This document shows, one piece after another, positions 12,093-22,990 of a stretch of DNA of 64,000 bases. The DNA is from Lichenostomus cassidix (taxonomy: Eukaryota > Chordata > Aves > Passeriformes > Meliphagidae). Both the position numbers and the translations under genes were made by a program. A model generated the notes under the pieces. It was given only the letters and a program-made list of their open reading frames with translations. It had not been told where the DNA came from and searched no databases. Numbering within the stretch: position 1 is the first letter of the stretch; each line of letters begins with the position of its first letter. The stretch lies in the NCBI GenBank assembly GCA_008360975.2, contig VLJF02000046.1, positions 3,534,001 to 3,598,000 on the forward strand, read 5' to 3'.

Positions 12093-12478
12093 CTGGCAAA
12101 ACAAAATTGGTGTTGTTTGGCCAGATCACAGCAAAATGTCACTTTTTGAATGTAAATGTAAGGAATCAGTCCTATCCAAAATTCCCTGTTGGGAAGACCT
12201 TCCCTAGAGTTCACTGGCCCTGCAGGGGGCTGAGATCAGAGCAGTGTGTGAGCAATGGGGAAGTTGGCTAAAAGAAGCTGAACCACTGGATATATTAAAA
12301 TGCATCCAAAAATTGCATATGGAAAAAGGAAAAGAACTTGTGGGTTTGGGAAGATGAGGATAAATTTGTCAAAAGTATATTGGAAAAAGCACCAACAGAA
12401 GGAACAATTGTTTTTGTAATGCTCCCACATAGAGCAACAGAAGTTTTAATCTTGAACCCAGATTTCTTTGTGCAAATG

Positions 12479-12590
12479 AAATAATATAATAATATAATAA
12501 TATAATAAATACAGATATATATATATATAAAATAAAAATTATATGTAAAAATAAAATTCAAATATATATATGTGTATATATATATAGACT
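12479..12590. repeat. AT-rich microsatellite
   Basis: Runs of aataat and alternating at/ta dinucleotides (atatatatat) inside the decayed ERV-1 interior. Confidence 0.85.
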
Positions 12591-12844
12591 AAATACAAAT
12601 GTAAAATAATGCTGACAACACTTATTTGTTACATTTGGCTGCTCAGGGATGTAACACTAAATACGCTACAGAAAATGTTTGACCAGGACTCAAATGTCAG
12701 TGGGAAACTTGGTGAGATTGTGTATAAGGAATACAGAAGGATGGGATGAAATTGGCTATTTTTATAGGGTTTGCTGATACTGTGATGTGGAATGCTTTGT
12801 CTGTTACTGTGAGAAATAAAGTGACTAAGGCTGCTGGGTTTTTC

Positions 12845-13340
12845 ATATACCACACTATGCACAAGCTTTAGGATTGGTGGAATGGATGGAGGGGTTGTTA
12901 AAAGAGCAGATGAAAAAATGAGGAGATAGGAACTTGGCTGGATGAAGAATCCCTCACAGGTCCACTCCAGAAGCTGCAGGGCTGAAACTCTATGCATTAG
13001 AATTAGTGAGGATAAATCAGAAGTAAATGAGAGTTATCAATACCAGAATAGGAATTCAGATTCCTCCAGAACACTTTGGTTTGATAACTGCTCACTGAAG
13101 CTTGGCCTTGCAAAGTGTTCATGTCATGGGAGGAGGAATTGATGCAGATTATAAAGGAGAAATTAAATTCTTTTAAACAATAGTGAGCAAGATTTCATTA
13201 TGCAACCGTGTGACAAGGGAGGACAAATACTGATATTGCAGTTTTAAAAACAGTTGTGAAAAAAGGAGATCCACCTCAAATCACCACTGTTTGTGGAGAT
13301 AAAGGGTTTGGCTCCAGCAGTCCTAATAATGGAGCCACAG
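12845..13340 (+). pseudogene. pol: ERV-1 pol remnants: integrase core piece followed by dUTPase
   Basis: At 12850-12920 one frame reads YAQALGLVEWMEGLLKEQM, the end of a retroviral integrase catalytic core with its glutamate after the LV pair. At 13040-13340 three dUTPase motifs follow in order: GGGIDADYKGEI (about 13126-13165), a CDKGGQILILQF segment (about 13210-13250) and GDKGFGS near 13297. Stops interrupt the frame, including one just before the SLALQS segment and one after the GEIKFF segment. Having dUTPase 3' of the integrase core resembles ERV-L-type pol, although an env follows here. The region is non-functional. Confidence 0.65.
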
Positions 13341-13599
13341 TGTGGGTCCAGAGGCCAAATGGCCCTCCTGAGCCAGCTGAAGGAACAGCTCTGGGGAAAG
13401 ACACCACTTTTAATCCTGAAACCTGGGCAGGAACAATGGGAATCTGTCCCTGCAGCCAAGTGTTCAATGGAAGAACAAGCAGATGTTATAGGATATTGTT
13501 TTACAGATCCTGCCAGACCAAATCTCCCTGATTGCCCCAACGTTCCCTTTGGAAAATGCTCTGATCCACAGGGCTCCATGTGAAGGCTGATGTGACACT

Positions 13600-13810
13600 G
13601 AGTGACTTCCACTCGAATTCAGCCAGGAGCCTGGAGCACCTCAAGGACTGGGACCTGGCAGCTCTGCAGCCGAAGGGGAAAGGACCCACCAAGCCTTGTT
13701 ACCCACAGACACTGCAGTGAAGCTGAACAGCAAAGGACCTTGGGGCATTATTCTGGAATTAAAAAGGCACCAGCTCCATGGACAATGGAATTATTGTTCT
13801 TAACCCAATA
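13600..13810 (+). pseudogene. ERV-1 integrase C-terminal-like fragment
   Basis: Pieces such as LQPKGKGP followed by a TAVKLNSKGPW-like segment in another frame have the pattern of the integrase SH3-like C-terminal domain near the pol/env junction. The inverted copy (45170-44950, minus) keeps the second half in one frame. Frameshifts and stops make it non-coding here. Confidence 0.5.
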
Positions 13811-13827
13811 GAGATTGAGGAAAAAGA

Positions 13828-14820
13828 TTGAATAACCTTGTAACTAAAGTACTACTTATCTCTGTAAGTTGTATCTTTGTTATCCACCAGAATCTTTGTT
13901 TGCCAGAAACACCTCTAGAGTTTCTCCAAGGAATTAGTCATGGAAATTCACATGAATATGTAAAGGTCAAAGCAGCCAAAATACTCCATGTAAATAATTG
14001 CTGGGTATGTTCCCAACCAATGTTGGGAGGAATGGGATTCCCTTGGAGGGCCCATCCTGTGGGGTGGCAGAACTCTGTCAATGGACTCTGACTTGTAATG
14101 CAGTCAGTGAAGGGACAGTTAAAGAAAACTGTGCTTGGAACAAAAGAATACAATGATCAGTTTTACTGGATTCAACAAGGTTTCCCTTCAGGAGAAACCG
14201 AACCCTGTTATAGTTAGAGGCAAAAATGTGAAAGGAGTTCTATGTTTAGCATTACTCAAAATGACAATAACACTTGTGGTGCTGGAGCTGCTCAGGGTCA
14301 GTGTTACACCACTCCCAGCCTCAGGGCCACCATTTAGGGTAGTTTGGCAACAATCGCAGGGAAGATTTGGGCCAAGAGAACATTTCCCACCCAAAGAATG
14401 CCTTGGATTTCAGAAAGCCAAAGATTCTGGTTCACCCTGTGCCCTATGTGCACTGCCTCATCCTGTGGAGTTTACATTAACTAAGAGCTAAACAGATTAT
14501 TAGAAGAAGTAGCAAATGATGCTATTAAAATATCAAATAGCACATCCTGAGAGCTCCAACAAACACCAATGGGGCTCTATAGAATTGCATGGCCTTGGAT
14601 TATCTGCTTGCTGGCCAAGGACGAACCTGTGCTATCCTAGGACAGGAGTGTTGCACTTGTATCACTGATGGGTTTGAAATCCAACAGTCAGGAATCACCT
14701 TGATAGAAAGAGCAGTAGAAGAGTGGCAGAAAGAAGAAAATTGTTCTTGGTGGGATTGGTTTCATGTCTGCCAAATTGGAGGCTGCTGCAAAATGCATTC
14801 ATGGCAGTCACTGTAATCAC
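13828..14820 (+). pseudogene. env: ERV-1 env remnant (surface and transmembrane parts)
   Basis: An open stretch at 13828-14091 begins with a hydrophobic signal-like segment and contains a cysteine pair of the NCWVCS type found in gammaretrovirus-like surface subunits. A middle stretch (14135-14491) is open but unassigned. The last stretch (14589-14816) holds the C-x6-CC motif of the transmembrane subunit (CAILGQECC), preceded by ALDYLLAGQG. The three stretches are in broken frames separated by stops, so no envelope protein can be made from this locus. Confidence 0.6.
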
Positions 14821-14942
14821 TGCAGTGTGTGTACTTGGTGTGTAATGATTGCATGTTAGAGTTGTTGCAACACTTTGTGCTGCAAAATGGAGACTTTAGA
14901 CTTGTCTAAAAAGAAACATAGTCTCAAGAAAAAAAGGAGATT

Positions 14943-15874
14943 TGATAACATAGAGAATAGCAACTAATCAGGCATGTTTTAGAAGGAATGCAAATAACAG
15001 CTCTGAGTAATGAACTTGAAGAGCATGTACTTAAAAAACAAGAGGTCATGCCTTTATGCCTAATATGTAAATTAATTGTTCTATTATTGAAAGAGTTGTT
15101 ATGAAGGTTTTATTATATATGATTTTATTATCAGCAGAATTGTTATGAAGATTGTAGTTCGTCTGTGGGTCAAAGAACCAACTGAAGTACTAAAGCCTTA
15201 ACAACAGGCCCTGAGCCAAAGGTTACACCTAGATAGATCGTCCAACTGTTATATTTGTATCTGCTCATCAACAAAGTATTATTAGCAATACAATCTATGT
15301 ATCTGTTCACTGGTGAAACATGGATTTACCTTTCTGTATTTAGAAACCAGACAAGGCCCATCTGACCTTGTTTGGGGGTGTAGATCAAAGTCAACTCCCT
15401 TGGTTCCTCCTTGAGCCCTGGCCAGGCTTTGGGAGAAGCCAAGAGGAGGATGAAACCAGATGTTCCTGCACTAGCAGTGCTGTCAGTGTGTTTATTCAGC
15501 ACTGTCACAGCTGGGCCCTCTCCCAGCCAGGCTGGAAGCCTCACCTGTGGGTGGATGCACCTGCAGGAATTGCCAGTTGTTGGGAGTGGCTCTGCAGTCC
15601 TTGGCTGTGACAGCTTCCCCAGCTGATGAGGGGATCTGGGTGATGGCAAAGTCTGAGGGTAACTAACTGGTGATGGATCTTTCTTCATCACTGCAGGCAA
15701 TCTTTGGTAGTGCTGATTGGGTGAATTGCTGAGCTTCTCCTGTTGTAATTCTTTGCAAATTATTTTATACATTGCTGAACTTATCCTTTTATCATTCTTT
15801 GCAGTTTTGCATTATATAAATTACACAATTCCTTCAGTTGCTGTCTGTGTCTTTGGTGCTGACCCTGCCCACCA
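14943..15874 (+). mobile_element. ERV-1: 3' LTR
   Basis: Preceded by a polypurine tract (aagaaaaaaaggaga at about 14927-14940) and starting TG at 14943. It is homologous to 11384-12092 in its last ~680 bases. The 3' border is approximate. The same LTR occurs inverted at 43.5-44.4 kb. Confidence 0.6.
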
Positions 15875-15904
15875 GTAAAACAGGGCCCCTCCTGCCTCAG
15901 TGTT

Positions 15905-16235
15905 AGCTGGGAAGACAAAAACCATCACTCCAAATGTTCCCCCTTCCTCCTTGTTCCCCCACTTTACACACTGAGCAGTCTGGGATATCCCTGGGGTCAG
16001 TTGGGGTCACCTGTCCTGCCTGTGTCTCCTCCCAACCCCCATGGACCCCCAGCCCCTTCCCAGCATGGCTGGACGAGGGGCAGGAAAGGCCTTGGCTCTG
16101 TGCAAGCTCAGCAAGAACAAAACCATCTCTGTGTGATCAACCCTGTGCTCAGCACAGCCCCAAACAGCCCCAGAGAGAGCCCTGGGAAGGAAATTCCCTC
16201 TGCCCCACCCAAACCAGCACCCCATGGCCATCCAG
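15905..16235 (+). mobile_element. LTR-like fragment (ERVK-type resemblance)
   Basis: It contains the blocks 'cactccaaatgttcccc', 'cactttacacactgagc', 'ctgggatatccc', 'gggtcacctgtcctg', 'gtgtctcctccc' and 'catctctgtgtgatcaacc', in an order I associate with a common avian LTR or ERVK-derived repeat. It is repeated inverted at 43160-43490. Confidence 0.5.
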
Positions 16236-16282
16236 CATCACCACAGCTCCAGGGATTCCTTTCCATGCCCCAACCCTGGCCA

Positions 16283-16945
16283 GGGGACATTGGGATGGTT
16301 GCCATGGCAGCCAGCTCTGGTACAGTGCTCATGTCCATGGCAACACAGCCCAGCTCGGCCCTGAGTGCAGGTGACAGTGACAATCCCCATCACAACAGGT
16401 CCCATGAACCTCAGCAAAGTGTCTCCTGCAGGTTGTCCTGGCATTGGAGAGTAGAACAGGGCTTTGTGCTGGTTGCCATGGCAACCTCTGTACCAATGAT
16501 GTGCTATGGTGGTTGCCATGGCAACACCTGTACCAGTGTAGCCCTATGGTGGTTGCCATGGCAACCTCTGTACCAATGATGCCCTATGGTGGCTGCCATG
16601 GCACCCGAGCCCAGCAGTGTCACAGTGCAAGTGTCCCTGCCATCAGTCCCTCCAAGGGGTTTCCATGGCAACTGCCATGCCAGGTGACCCAGGTGTCACA
16701 TCCCAGTGCTGGTTGCCATGGAAACAGTCCCCAGCACTGACCCTTTCTGTCTGGCTGACCTGGCCTTTGGCCCTGGCACTGGGCTTTGCTGCTGGTTCCG
16801 CGGCGCCTGCCCAGCCAGCGCGGCACAGGGCAGGTGGCCATGGCACAAACCCCAGCCATGGATCCCCTGTGGCTCTGGGCAGTGACACCAGCCCTGAGCA
16901 ATGGGCTGCTGCTGTGGGGTCAGTGAAGTGGCCATGGCAACAGCC
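16283..16945 (+). repeat. Array of RFX X-box-like palindromes (copy 1)
   Basis: The perfect 14-bp palindrome GTTGCCATGGCAAC occurs at 16472-16485, 16512-16525 and 16552-16565 in a 40-bp tandem unit. Imperfect copies lie at about 16287, 16333, 16592, 16660, 16713 and 16930. This palindrome matches the X-box bound by RFX transcription factors (GTNRCC-N-RGYAAC). Occupancy is inferred, not shown. Confidence 0.8.
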
Positions 16946-17259
16946 CCTTGCAATGGCCCAGTGCAGGTTGGGATGAGAATCCACCCTCAGCCTGGCCCAG
17001 GGCAGGGCTGCAGTGCCCTTCCCAGCAGCCTGGCTGCCTGAGTGCAGCAAGGTTGTCCACGCTGGGTCAGACCTCAAGGCAAAGGTTCTCTGACGAGACC
17101 AGACCTCCTGAGGAGAGACCCTGCATCAGTATCAACCACAGAATGCTGCAATCACCTCTTCTCTAAAGAGAACTGTAATAAAATACATCCTTTAAAATAG
17201 AAATGCATATTTCTTAGAAGCTCTTTGAAATATTTCTCCATAACTGCAGTAGGAAACCT

Positions 17260-17740
17260 TCCTAATGAACTGCACTAGAGCAGAGGGAAATCAAGGCAGA
17301 GCCATGGTTTGTCAGGACTTGCTTGATCCTAATGAGCCCTGTGGTGCATTTGGTGCTGAGCCCTTGAACCTCAGGGCAAACCTGAGAGGAGATTGCACAA
17401 ACCTTTCCAGGAGTCAAAGTCAGAAGAAAAACCCAAAGTGTCTCCAAGCATTAATGGTTCTCACTGAGGTCCATCACCAACACAGGCTCCTCACGGAATC
17501 CTTGGAGGAGAGAATTGGAGGCCATGATTGCACAAAAACCTCTCAGAGACTCAGTGTAGAAAGGAAAATCCAAAGTACCTCAAAAATCCTTGAGTATCTC
17601 AAAGTATTAATGAGCTCTACTGAGTGTCATTACTAACAAGGGCTCTCAAGGGACTAATTAAAGCAGATAATTGGAGGCCAGGATTGCACAAAGCTCTCAG
17701 AGACAACAAGGCAAAAGCAAATCCCAAAGTCCTTTGACAA
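17260..17740 (+). repeat. ~150-bp satellite, about three units
   Basis: Units share 'attggaggcca' followed by gattgcacaaa and ctctcagagac, then an 'attaatgag' word. 'ttggaggcca' occurs at 17515 and 17671 (156 bases apart). Units are 135-156 bases and degenerate. The family recurs at 22.7, 30.3, 40.5-41.6, 49.4 and 63.8 kb. Confidence 0.75.
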
Positions 17741-18110
17741 ACCTGCAGTCCCTGGGAGCATGAAGGAGCCCCCAGGGCCATTCCTGCCCAAGGCTCCCCA
17801 GGGACTCTTTCCAGCAGATGCCTGAGGCCAGCAGTGCAGGGAGGCAAAGGCTCTGTGCAGGCAGCTCAGGTGCTGAGCACAGCCTGGGCTGGGTGGAGCA
17901 GCAGAAAGGCCAAGGGCTGAGCCTCAGCTAGGGGAAGGCAGATCCTGTCCCTCCCGCCTTCCTCAGGGCTCTGCCAGGGGCACTGGGATGTGGGGGAGAA
18001 TGCTGAGGGCAGGACAAGGGGGTGACAGTGCCCAGCCTTGCTGGGGCTGTGCCAGGAGCCCCAGTGCCTCAGGACAAGGTGTCTCCTCACAGCCCTTGGT
18101 GCCAAAGTTG
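17741..18110 (-). repeat. Diverged copy of the 'M' dispersed module
   Basis: It contains 'ggcagatcctgtccctccc', as in the better-conserved module copies at 22.1, 49.6 and 63.2 kb. Inverted counterpart at 40740-40950. No coding potential recognised. Confidence 0.5.
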
Positions 18111-18313
18111 AGAGAATGAGTTCTAAAATCAAATTGCAATTGGGTAAAATATGTCAGGAAACCTCCTTGACCTGGCCAAGCCTTACCTGTGGCTCTACTT
18201 CAAAGCAGAATTCATCTGTGGGGCATCAGCAAAATCAGCCCCTGTGAGCTGCTCTGTGGTCAACCCTACCAAGTGCCACATTCCAGGAAACACACATAAA
18301 AGGAGGGGTTGAT

Positions 18314-18664
18314 TTGAATAATTCCCTCATTTCTCTTAGTAAAACCTTACAGGATTTGCAGCAAGCAGTGGAGATCTCCAGACTGATGGGATTGGACACA
18401 CCAGGGCACGAGTTCCAATCAGGAGATTGGGTCTGCTGTAAAGACTGGGGAACTGCTCTGCTCCAGCCAAAGGGGAAGGGACCTTTCCAAGTGCTATTGA
18501 CAACTTTTTACAACACACAGCTCAAGATGGCATCTTCTGGGGATTTGGAGAAATCTGGACCAAAATTAACTCATGTTACCCAGCTGGACTTGGTTAAAAT
18601 ATCTGTTTATAAAAGTCACCATAATAATTGCTGTATAGTTTTAGCTTCCATCAAGATGCAGTAG
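18314..18664 (+). pseudogene. pol: ERV-2 integrase C-terminal fragment
   Basis: A 116-codon open frame contains the sequence SGDWVCCKDW, then LQPKGKGPFQVLLTT, the layout of the integrase C-terminal SH3-like domain in gammaretrovirus-like ERVs, ending near the point where env would begin. There is no integrase core in frame upstream, and a 3' LTR follows directly, so env is missing. It is a retroviral remnant, not a host gene. Confidence 0.65.
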
Positions 18665-18771
18665 CTGTTTCAACAGCTGTAGCTGTTGTAATGCCTTAAG
18701 CTATAAAAAGAAATAGAGAAATTGAGAGATCAGTTCCCATAAGGAACTGAGTGTCAAGAAAAGGGGAGACT

Positions 18772-19253
18772 TGCCGAGGACAGTAGAACAGAACAGCACA
18801 GCCTTGGAAAAATAGATAAAGGATGTAATTGAGGCAAAGAGAAGTCACACAAAACACAAGCAGCATTCCAGCTCAGCTCTGCAAGGCTGACAAAGCAGAA
18901 GTTCTGTAAAACAACAATATTGCCCTTACTCAAAATCAGGGGTCAAAGAACAGCCCCCTAAAAATGACACTGGATATTGAAGACAGACCCCAAAGAACCA
19001 TAAAAGGACTTGTGACAAAGGGTGCAGTTATGTAAAATAAAGTAATACATTTCCATCAAGTAAGCTGGGATAGCTCATGGATATGTAATCAGTGTGTGTG
19101 ATAAAAACTCTGCTCACCCAACGCTCAGAGCACTTGAATGGAGGAAGGAATTGAGGAAGGATCCTCTGAGTGCCCAGCACTGCAATAAAGAATGGCTGCT
19201 TTCTAATACTCAAACTGTGGTAGAAAGTTTCTGTAAGGCTGAGTTCAGTATCA
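18772..19253 (+). mobile_element. ERV-2 3' LTR
   Basis: A polypurine run (aagaaaaggggaga) ends just before TG at 18772. The element ends TTCAGTATCA at 19253, giving TG...CA ends and about 482 bases. A TATA-like cataaaagg lies near 18999 and AATAAA at 19184-19189. A related LTR lies inverted at 33269-33734. Immediately after the LTR the 38-39 bp minisatellite starts. Confidence 0.7.
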
Positions 19254-19660
19254 GTTCCACAAGGCCCCACAGTGTCACAATGGTCACCTTCATTCCATGG
19301 GGCTCTGCAGTGTCACACCAGCCTCTTGGTTCCATGAGGTTCCACAGTGTCACAATGAACCCTTGGGTCAATGGGGCCCTGAAGTGTCACAATGGTCTGC
19401 TTGGCTCCATGAGGCCCAATGGTGTCACAGTGGTTCCTTGGTTCCAAAGAGCCCTGCAGTGTCTCAGCAGCCTCTTGGTTCCATGAGGACTCGCAATTCC
19501 ACAATGGTCTCCTTGGTTACTCAATGCCCTGCAGTGTCACAATGATGTCCTTGGTTCCATGTGTTCCCACAGTGTCACCATGAACCCTTGATTCCCTGAG
19601 ATATCACAGTGTCACAATGATCTCCTTAGCTCCACGAGGCCCCACAGTGTCACCCCAGGA
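19254..19660 (+). repeat. 38-39 bp minisatellite, forward orientation
   Basis: About ten degenerate units of the tgtcacaatgg / ggttccatgag type, starting at the ERV-2 LTR end. Confidence 0.85.
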
Positions 19661-19706
19661 CAGGACACCAGGAGGGATTCATTCCCCACTCCCTGCAGCT
19701 CCCTGG

Positions 19707-19865
19707 CCCAGCTGCACCAACACCTTCTCCCAAGCCAGCGCTCCTGGGCACAGCCAGGGCTGTGCCACACTGCAGCTCCCTGCAAACCACAGCAGCAGCT
19801 TTGAGTCCCAAACCCGAGTCACAGACAGTTTGCCACTCTTTGTGTCTATATCTGACCAAGAAATG
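19707..19865 (-). pseudogene. Isolated SRCR-domain fragment
   Basis: On the minus strand a 141-codon frame (20075-19650) contains EWQTVCDSGLGLKAAAVVCR followed by ELQCGTALAV and an FGEG-like LGEGVG. This is the core of a scavenger receptor cysteine-rich domain (the TVCD, AxVVCRxLxCG and GEG landmarks), as found in CD163- or DMBT1-like proteins. The domain's usual WLDDV and later cysteines are absent, the N-terminal part is unclear, and there are no other SRCR repeats nearby. It is most likely a stray exon or pseudogene piece. Confidence 0.6.
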
Positions 19866-21520
19866 TCCCACTGTGGGCTGCCCCTTTCCTGCAGTCACTG
19901 CAATCCTGGGACCATACACGGAGCTCTGAGCGAGAGAAATGGCCAGCGCTGCACCTCTGCTCTGACTCGGGGATGGTGGCAAATGCTCTGTGGGGTGGCT
20001 GCAATGATGGAAAAAGGACAATTGGCAGTGCAGAGGGAAACCCATCTGGGCTGCTGGATTGGGGCAAAACATCACTGCCAGGGGAGAGCAGTTGGCTGTG
20101 AAAGTCCCTCCTGTGGATGCTCACGTAGCCAAGAGTTGGGCACTGAAGAGCATCACAGCAATGGACAGGGGGATGGGGCTGCCAGGATTAAAGTGTCTCA
20201 GGTGATGGCCACACAAGGCTGAGTTATTTCTGGCTCGATGGGCCCAGGACAGCTCAGGTCATCAGGGAAGAGATGCAACCTCCAGATGTGACCAAGGGGT
20301 GGATTTACCCATGGACAGCATCTCCAGGTTATCCATGAGTGTGAAACGTGTGCTGAGATCAAGCAGGGCCAAGCAGGTAAAGCCCCTGTGGTGTGGGGGA
20401 TGATGGTGGGAATATCAATCTGGGGAGACACATGGTGTTTTTAGTGGGAGTAGTGAATTGGAGAACACCATTCCCAAACCACAACAGCCCTGTCAGAGCC
20501 AGCCCTGTCCCTGCACTGCCCCAGCTCTGCTGCCCCACAGCTGCTGCAGCAGGAAGGGCAGAGCTATGGGGGAGGGAAATGCGCAGGGACTCCTCCTGGG
20601 AGGGACCTCGGGAGGTTTCCAGGCCAAGCCAAAGCCCAGTCAGTGGAGAAAGGGACACCAGGATGAGCTGTTTGTGTGCTCTGCCATGGCAGGATGAGAT
20701 GCAGAGCTGCAGAGACACCCAGACAATGTGGATCCCTGCAGGAGCTGATCTCACAGCAGCTCCCAGGCCTCTGCTGCTCGCTGGTGGCTCTGGTTGGATG
20801 TTCCCTGGTGGTTACACCCAGCCCCACACACCCCAGTGCTGTGTGCACACACACCAGTCTCACCAGGGCCTGGGCCCCAAAGGACACAAGACCTGATGGT
20901 TTGTGGTTCCCACTGCAGTATGTGGCACTTGGAGCTCCCTCTGTACCCAGAGCAGAGAGAGCTCCCTTGTCCCAGACAGTTCTTGGCAATGGAGGCATTC
21001 AGAAAACAGGACAGGCTGTGGGGATCAGCTGCAGGGCACAGCCAGGGATATGCACTGAGCATCACCTGTTTGCTCAGGATCAGCTCTTTCATCCCCTTTT
21101 CTCTCTGATTTCTCATGCCTGTTCTTTCACAACCCACCATGGTGCCACCCTCTCCCTTCCTGTGTTCCTTTCCTAGACACCCCATGGAGAATCTCACTCA
21201 TTCCCCAAATTCCCATTCTGGATGCCCATCATGACTCTCAGACCCCAAGGCAGAAACCCCCATGCTCAGCTGCGAGGTCACCATGGGAGTTTCTGCCATT
21301 GTCCCACTTGGTGAGTCTTTCACAAAGAGATATTGGACCTTGCTTTCAGTTTCTTTACCTTTTGAGTTTTAAATGGTTCCTCCACAAGCATGGCAATTCA
21401 TGTCCCTGGTGTGGCAATTCTTTCCTTTTTATGGAAGTGTTGGGATTTAGGTCACATTAAATGCTGACATGGTGTATTGTAGGTATTTGCAGCTCTGGGG
21501 AGAAGGATTTGGGGATATAA
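19866..21520. other. No recognisable gene; holds one dispersed duplicate segment
   Basis: Nothing coding is recognised. The stretch 20870-21050 (from 'ccccaaaggacacaag' to 'gggcacagccaggg') recurs in the same orientation at about 56785-56945, with similar but not identical sequence. Confidence 0.45.
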
Positions 21521-21522
21521 GA

Positions 21523-21800
21523 ATCAACGAATTGTAAAATGTTTTGGGTTAGAAGAGACTTAAAAGAGTCTCTGGTCCAGCTCCCCTTCCAATAGCCAGA
21601 GATTCACTCGTTCAGGTTGCACAGAGCTCCTGACTTTGGACACTTCCAGGGATGGGGTTTCCATTCACTGGAAAACCTGTGCTAGTCTTGCCACCCTCAT
21701 TGTAAAATATTTCATCTTTACATCCAATCTAAATCTACCCATGTTCAATAAAAATATAGTGTGTCTTGTTCTGTCAATAAAACCCCTGGCAAAAAGTGTG
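21523..21800 (-). mobile_element. CR1 LINE 3'-end fragment
   Basis: The plus strand carries 'ttttgggttagaagagac', 'cacttccagggatgggg', 'ccaccctcattgtaaa' and 'atctaaatctaccc', which is the complement of the CR1 3' UTR. The element is 5' truncated. Confidence 0.75.
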
Positions 21801-22133
21801 TCTCTGCAATTCCTGGACTAAGAGCATAACATTTTCATGGCTAAACCATGGGGAGGTCCAAGAGATGTCTCAGGAGGGGGTTTGGAGGCCTCAAATAAAA
21901 GATCACTTTATAGGGAATGAAGGCCCTGGGCTCAGTGCTTTGGAAACAGAAGAGAGAACAGAGGGCTTGAAGTGTTCAGATATATGGGAATTTTTTTCAT
22001 TGCTGAAATGGGCATGGAAAAGAAGTAATGCCAGCAAGGAGAGCTGGGTTGGTCCAGAGTGAACAGGAGGAAAACAGAATTTCCCTCCCAGGACTGTGGT
22101 GCAACACATCCCCCAGAAGGAGTCTGGATCAGC

Positions 22134-22640
22134 CCAAGGCTCTGTGTGCCAAGGCAGAGGCAGGCAGGACGCAGAGCTGTCAGCAAAGGAAGGGCCAGCG
22201 AGGTGGGGCAGCCGGGGGATGACGACAGCCTGCAGGGACAGAGGCGCAGGGCATGGACAGCGTAGGACAGCCTGGGCTGGAGAGGGCAGAGGGATGTGCA
22301 GGAGCTGCAAGGCCCTGACAGAGGCAACTTGTGCAGCACTTTGGCCATGGCTGCTGTCCCTGGCCCTGAGGCCATGAGGAGGACACAAGTGACCCTTGCA
22401 GCCCTGGGGCCTCATTGCCTCCTTGTCCCTGCCCAGCAGCCTGGCAGGGGCTGCCCCATGGTCCTGCCCTTGGCATTGCACATCCCCACATGCCAGTGCC
22501 CCGGGAAGAGCCCTGAGCACTGAGGGACGGACAGGATCTGCCTTGCCAGGGGCTGGGGCTCAGGCCTTGGCCCTTTGCATTCCGGAAACACATCCAGCTT
22601 TGCTCAGCATCAGAGACACCTTTGCCTTGTTTGTCCCCAG
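22134..22640 (+). repeat. 'M' module copy 1
   Basis: About 500 bases nearly identical to 63240-63750 (+) and to the reverse complement of 49575-50080. Several overlapping open frames occur on both strands, up to 205 codons on minus (22520-21903). None resembles a known family, so it is treated as a duplicated non-coding segment. Confidence 0.75.
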
Positions 22641-22659
22641 CTGTCATCACTGCCTGCAG

Positions 22660-22990
22660 TGTTCTGCTCTGAGTGGAACCTGGGGACACATTCTGAGTTG
22701 TGTCCCTCAGAGAGACACATTGAAACTTTGAGATACTTGCAAGTTTGAATCTGACTTTGAGTTCTTGAGAAGTTTTTTGAACACTCTCTCAGGGACTGAG
22801 GCTCATGTAAACAGAAAAGCCCTGGGAGGCTCATTAGTTGTGCTGTTGTGCTGTTGCTGTGCTGCTGAGCTGGGCTGGGCTCCTGGCACAGAGGGAACTC
22901 CTGGCAACCAAGGAGAGCTTCAAAAAGACATTTCTCCTGAGGAGCAGTTTCTCTCCCAGCCCAGCAGGGCTGAGGGTGCTGCCTGCAGGT
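22660..22990 (+). repeat. ~150-bp satellite-related segment
   Basis: 'ttttttgaacactctctcagggactga' type sequence followed by the 'tgctgctgagctgggctggg' block. The same pair of blocks occurs at 63850-64000 (+) and inverted at 40440-40620 and 49300-49450. Confidence 0.6.

Larger units (their letters stand above)
13590..18110 (+). repeat. Inverted repeat 1, left arm
   Basis: From the ERV-1 integrase fragment through env, 3' LTR, X-box array and satellite to 18110, the sequence recurs in reverse complement at 40740-45124 in the same order. Parts such as 16700-16990 versus 42240-42540 are nearly identical. The right arm lacks about 585 bases of env (14235-14820) and has extra X-box and satellite units. 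Confidence 0.85.

Noticed and set aside
12100..12470. gag-like coding in the ERV-1 interior
   Set aside because: Short lysine- and glutamate-rich open stretches were seen, but no capsid or nucleocapsid motif (such as a CCHC knuckle) was found.
16472..16585. CRISPR-like array suggested by regular 14-bp palindromes with 26-bp spacing
   Set aside because: The spacers are themselves repeats of one another, there are no cas genes, and the context is a vertebrate genome.
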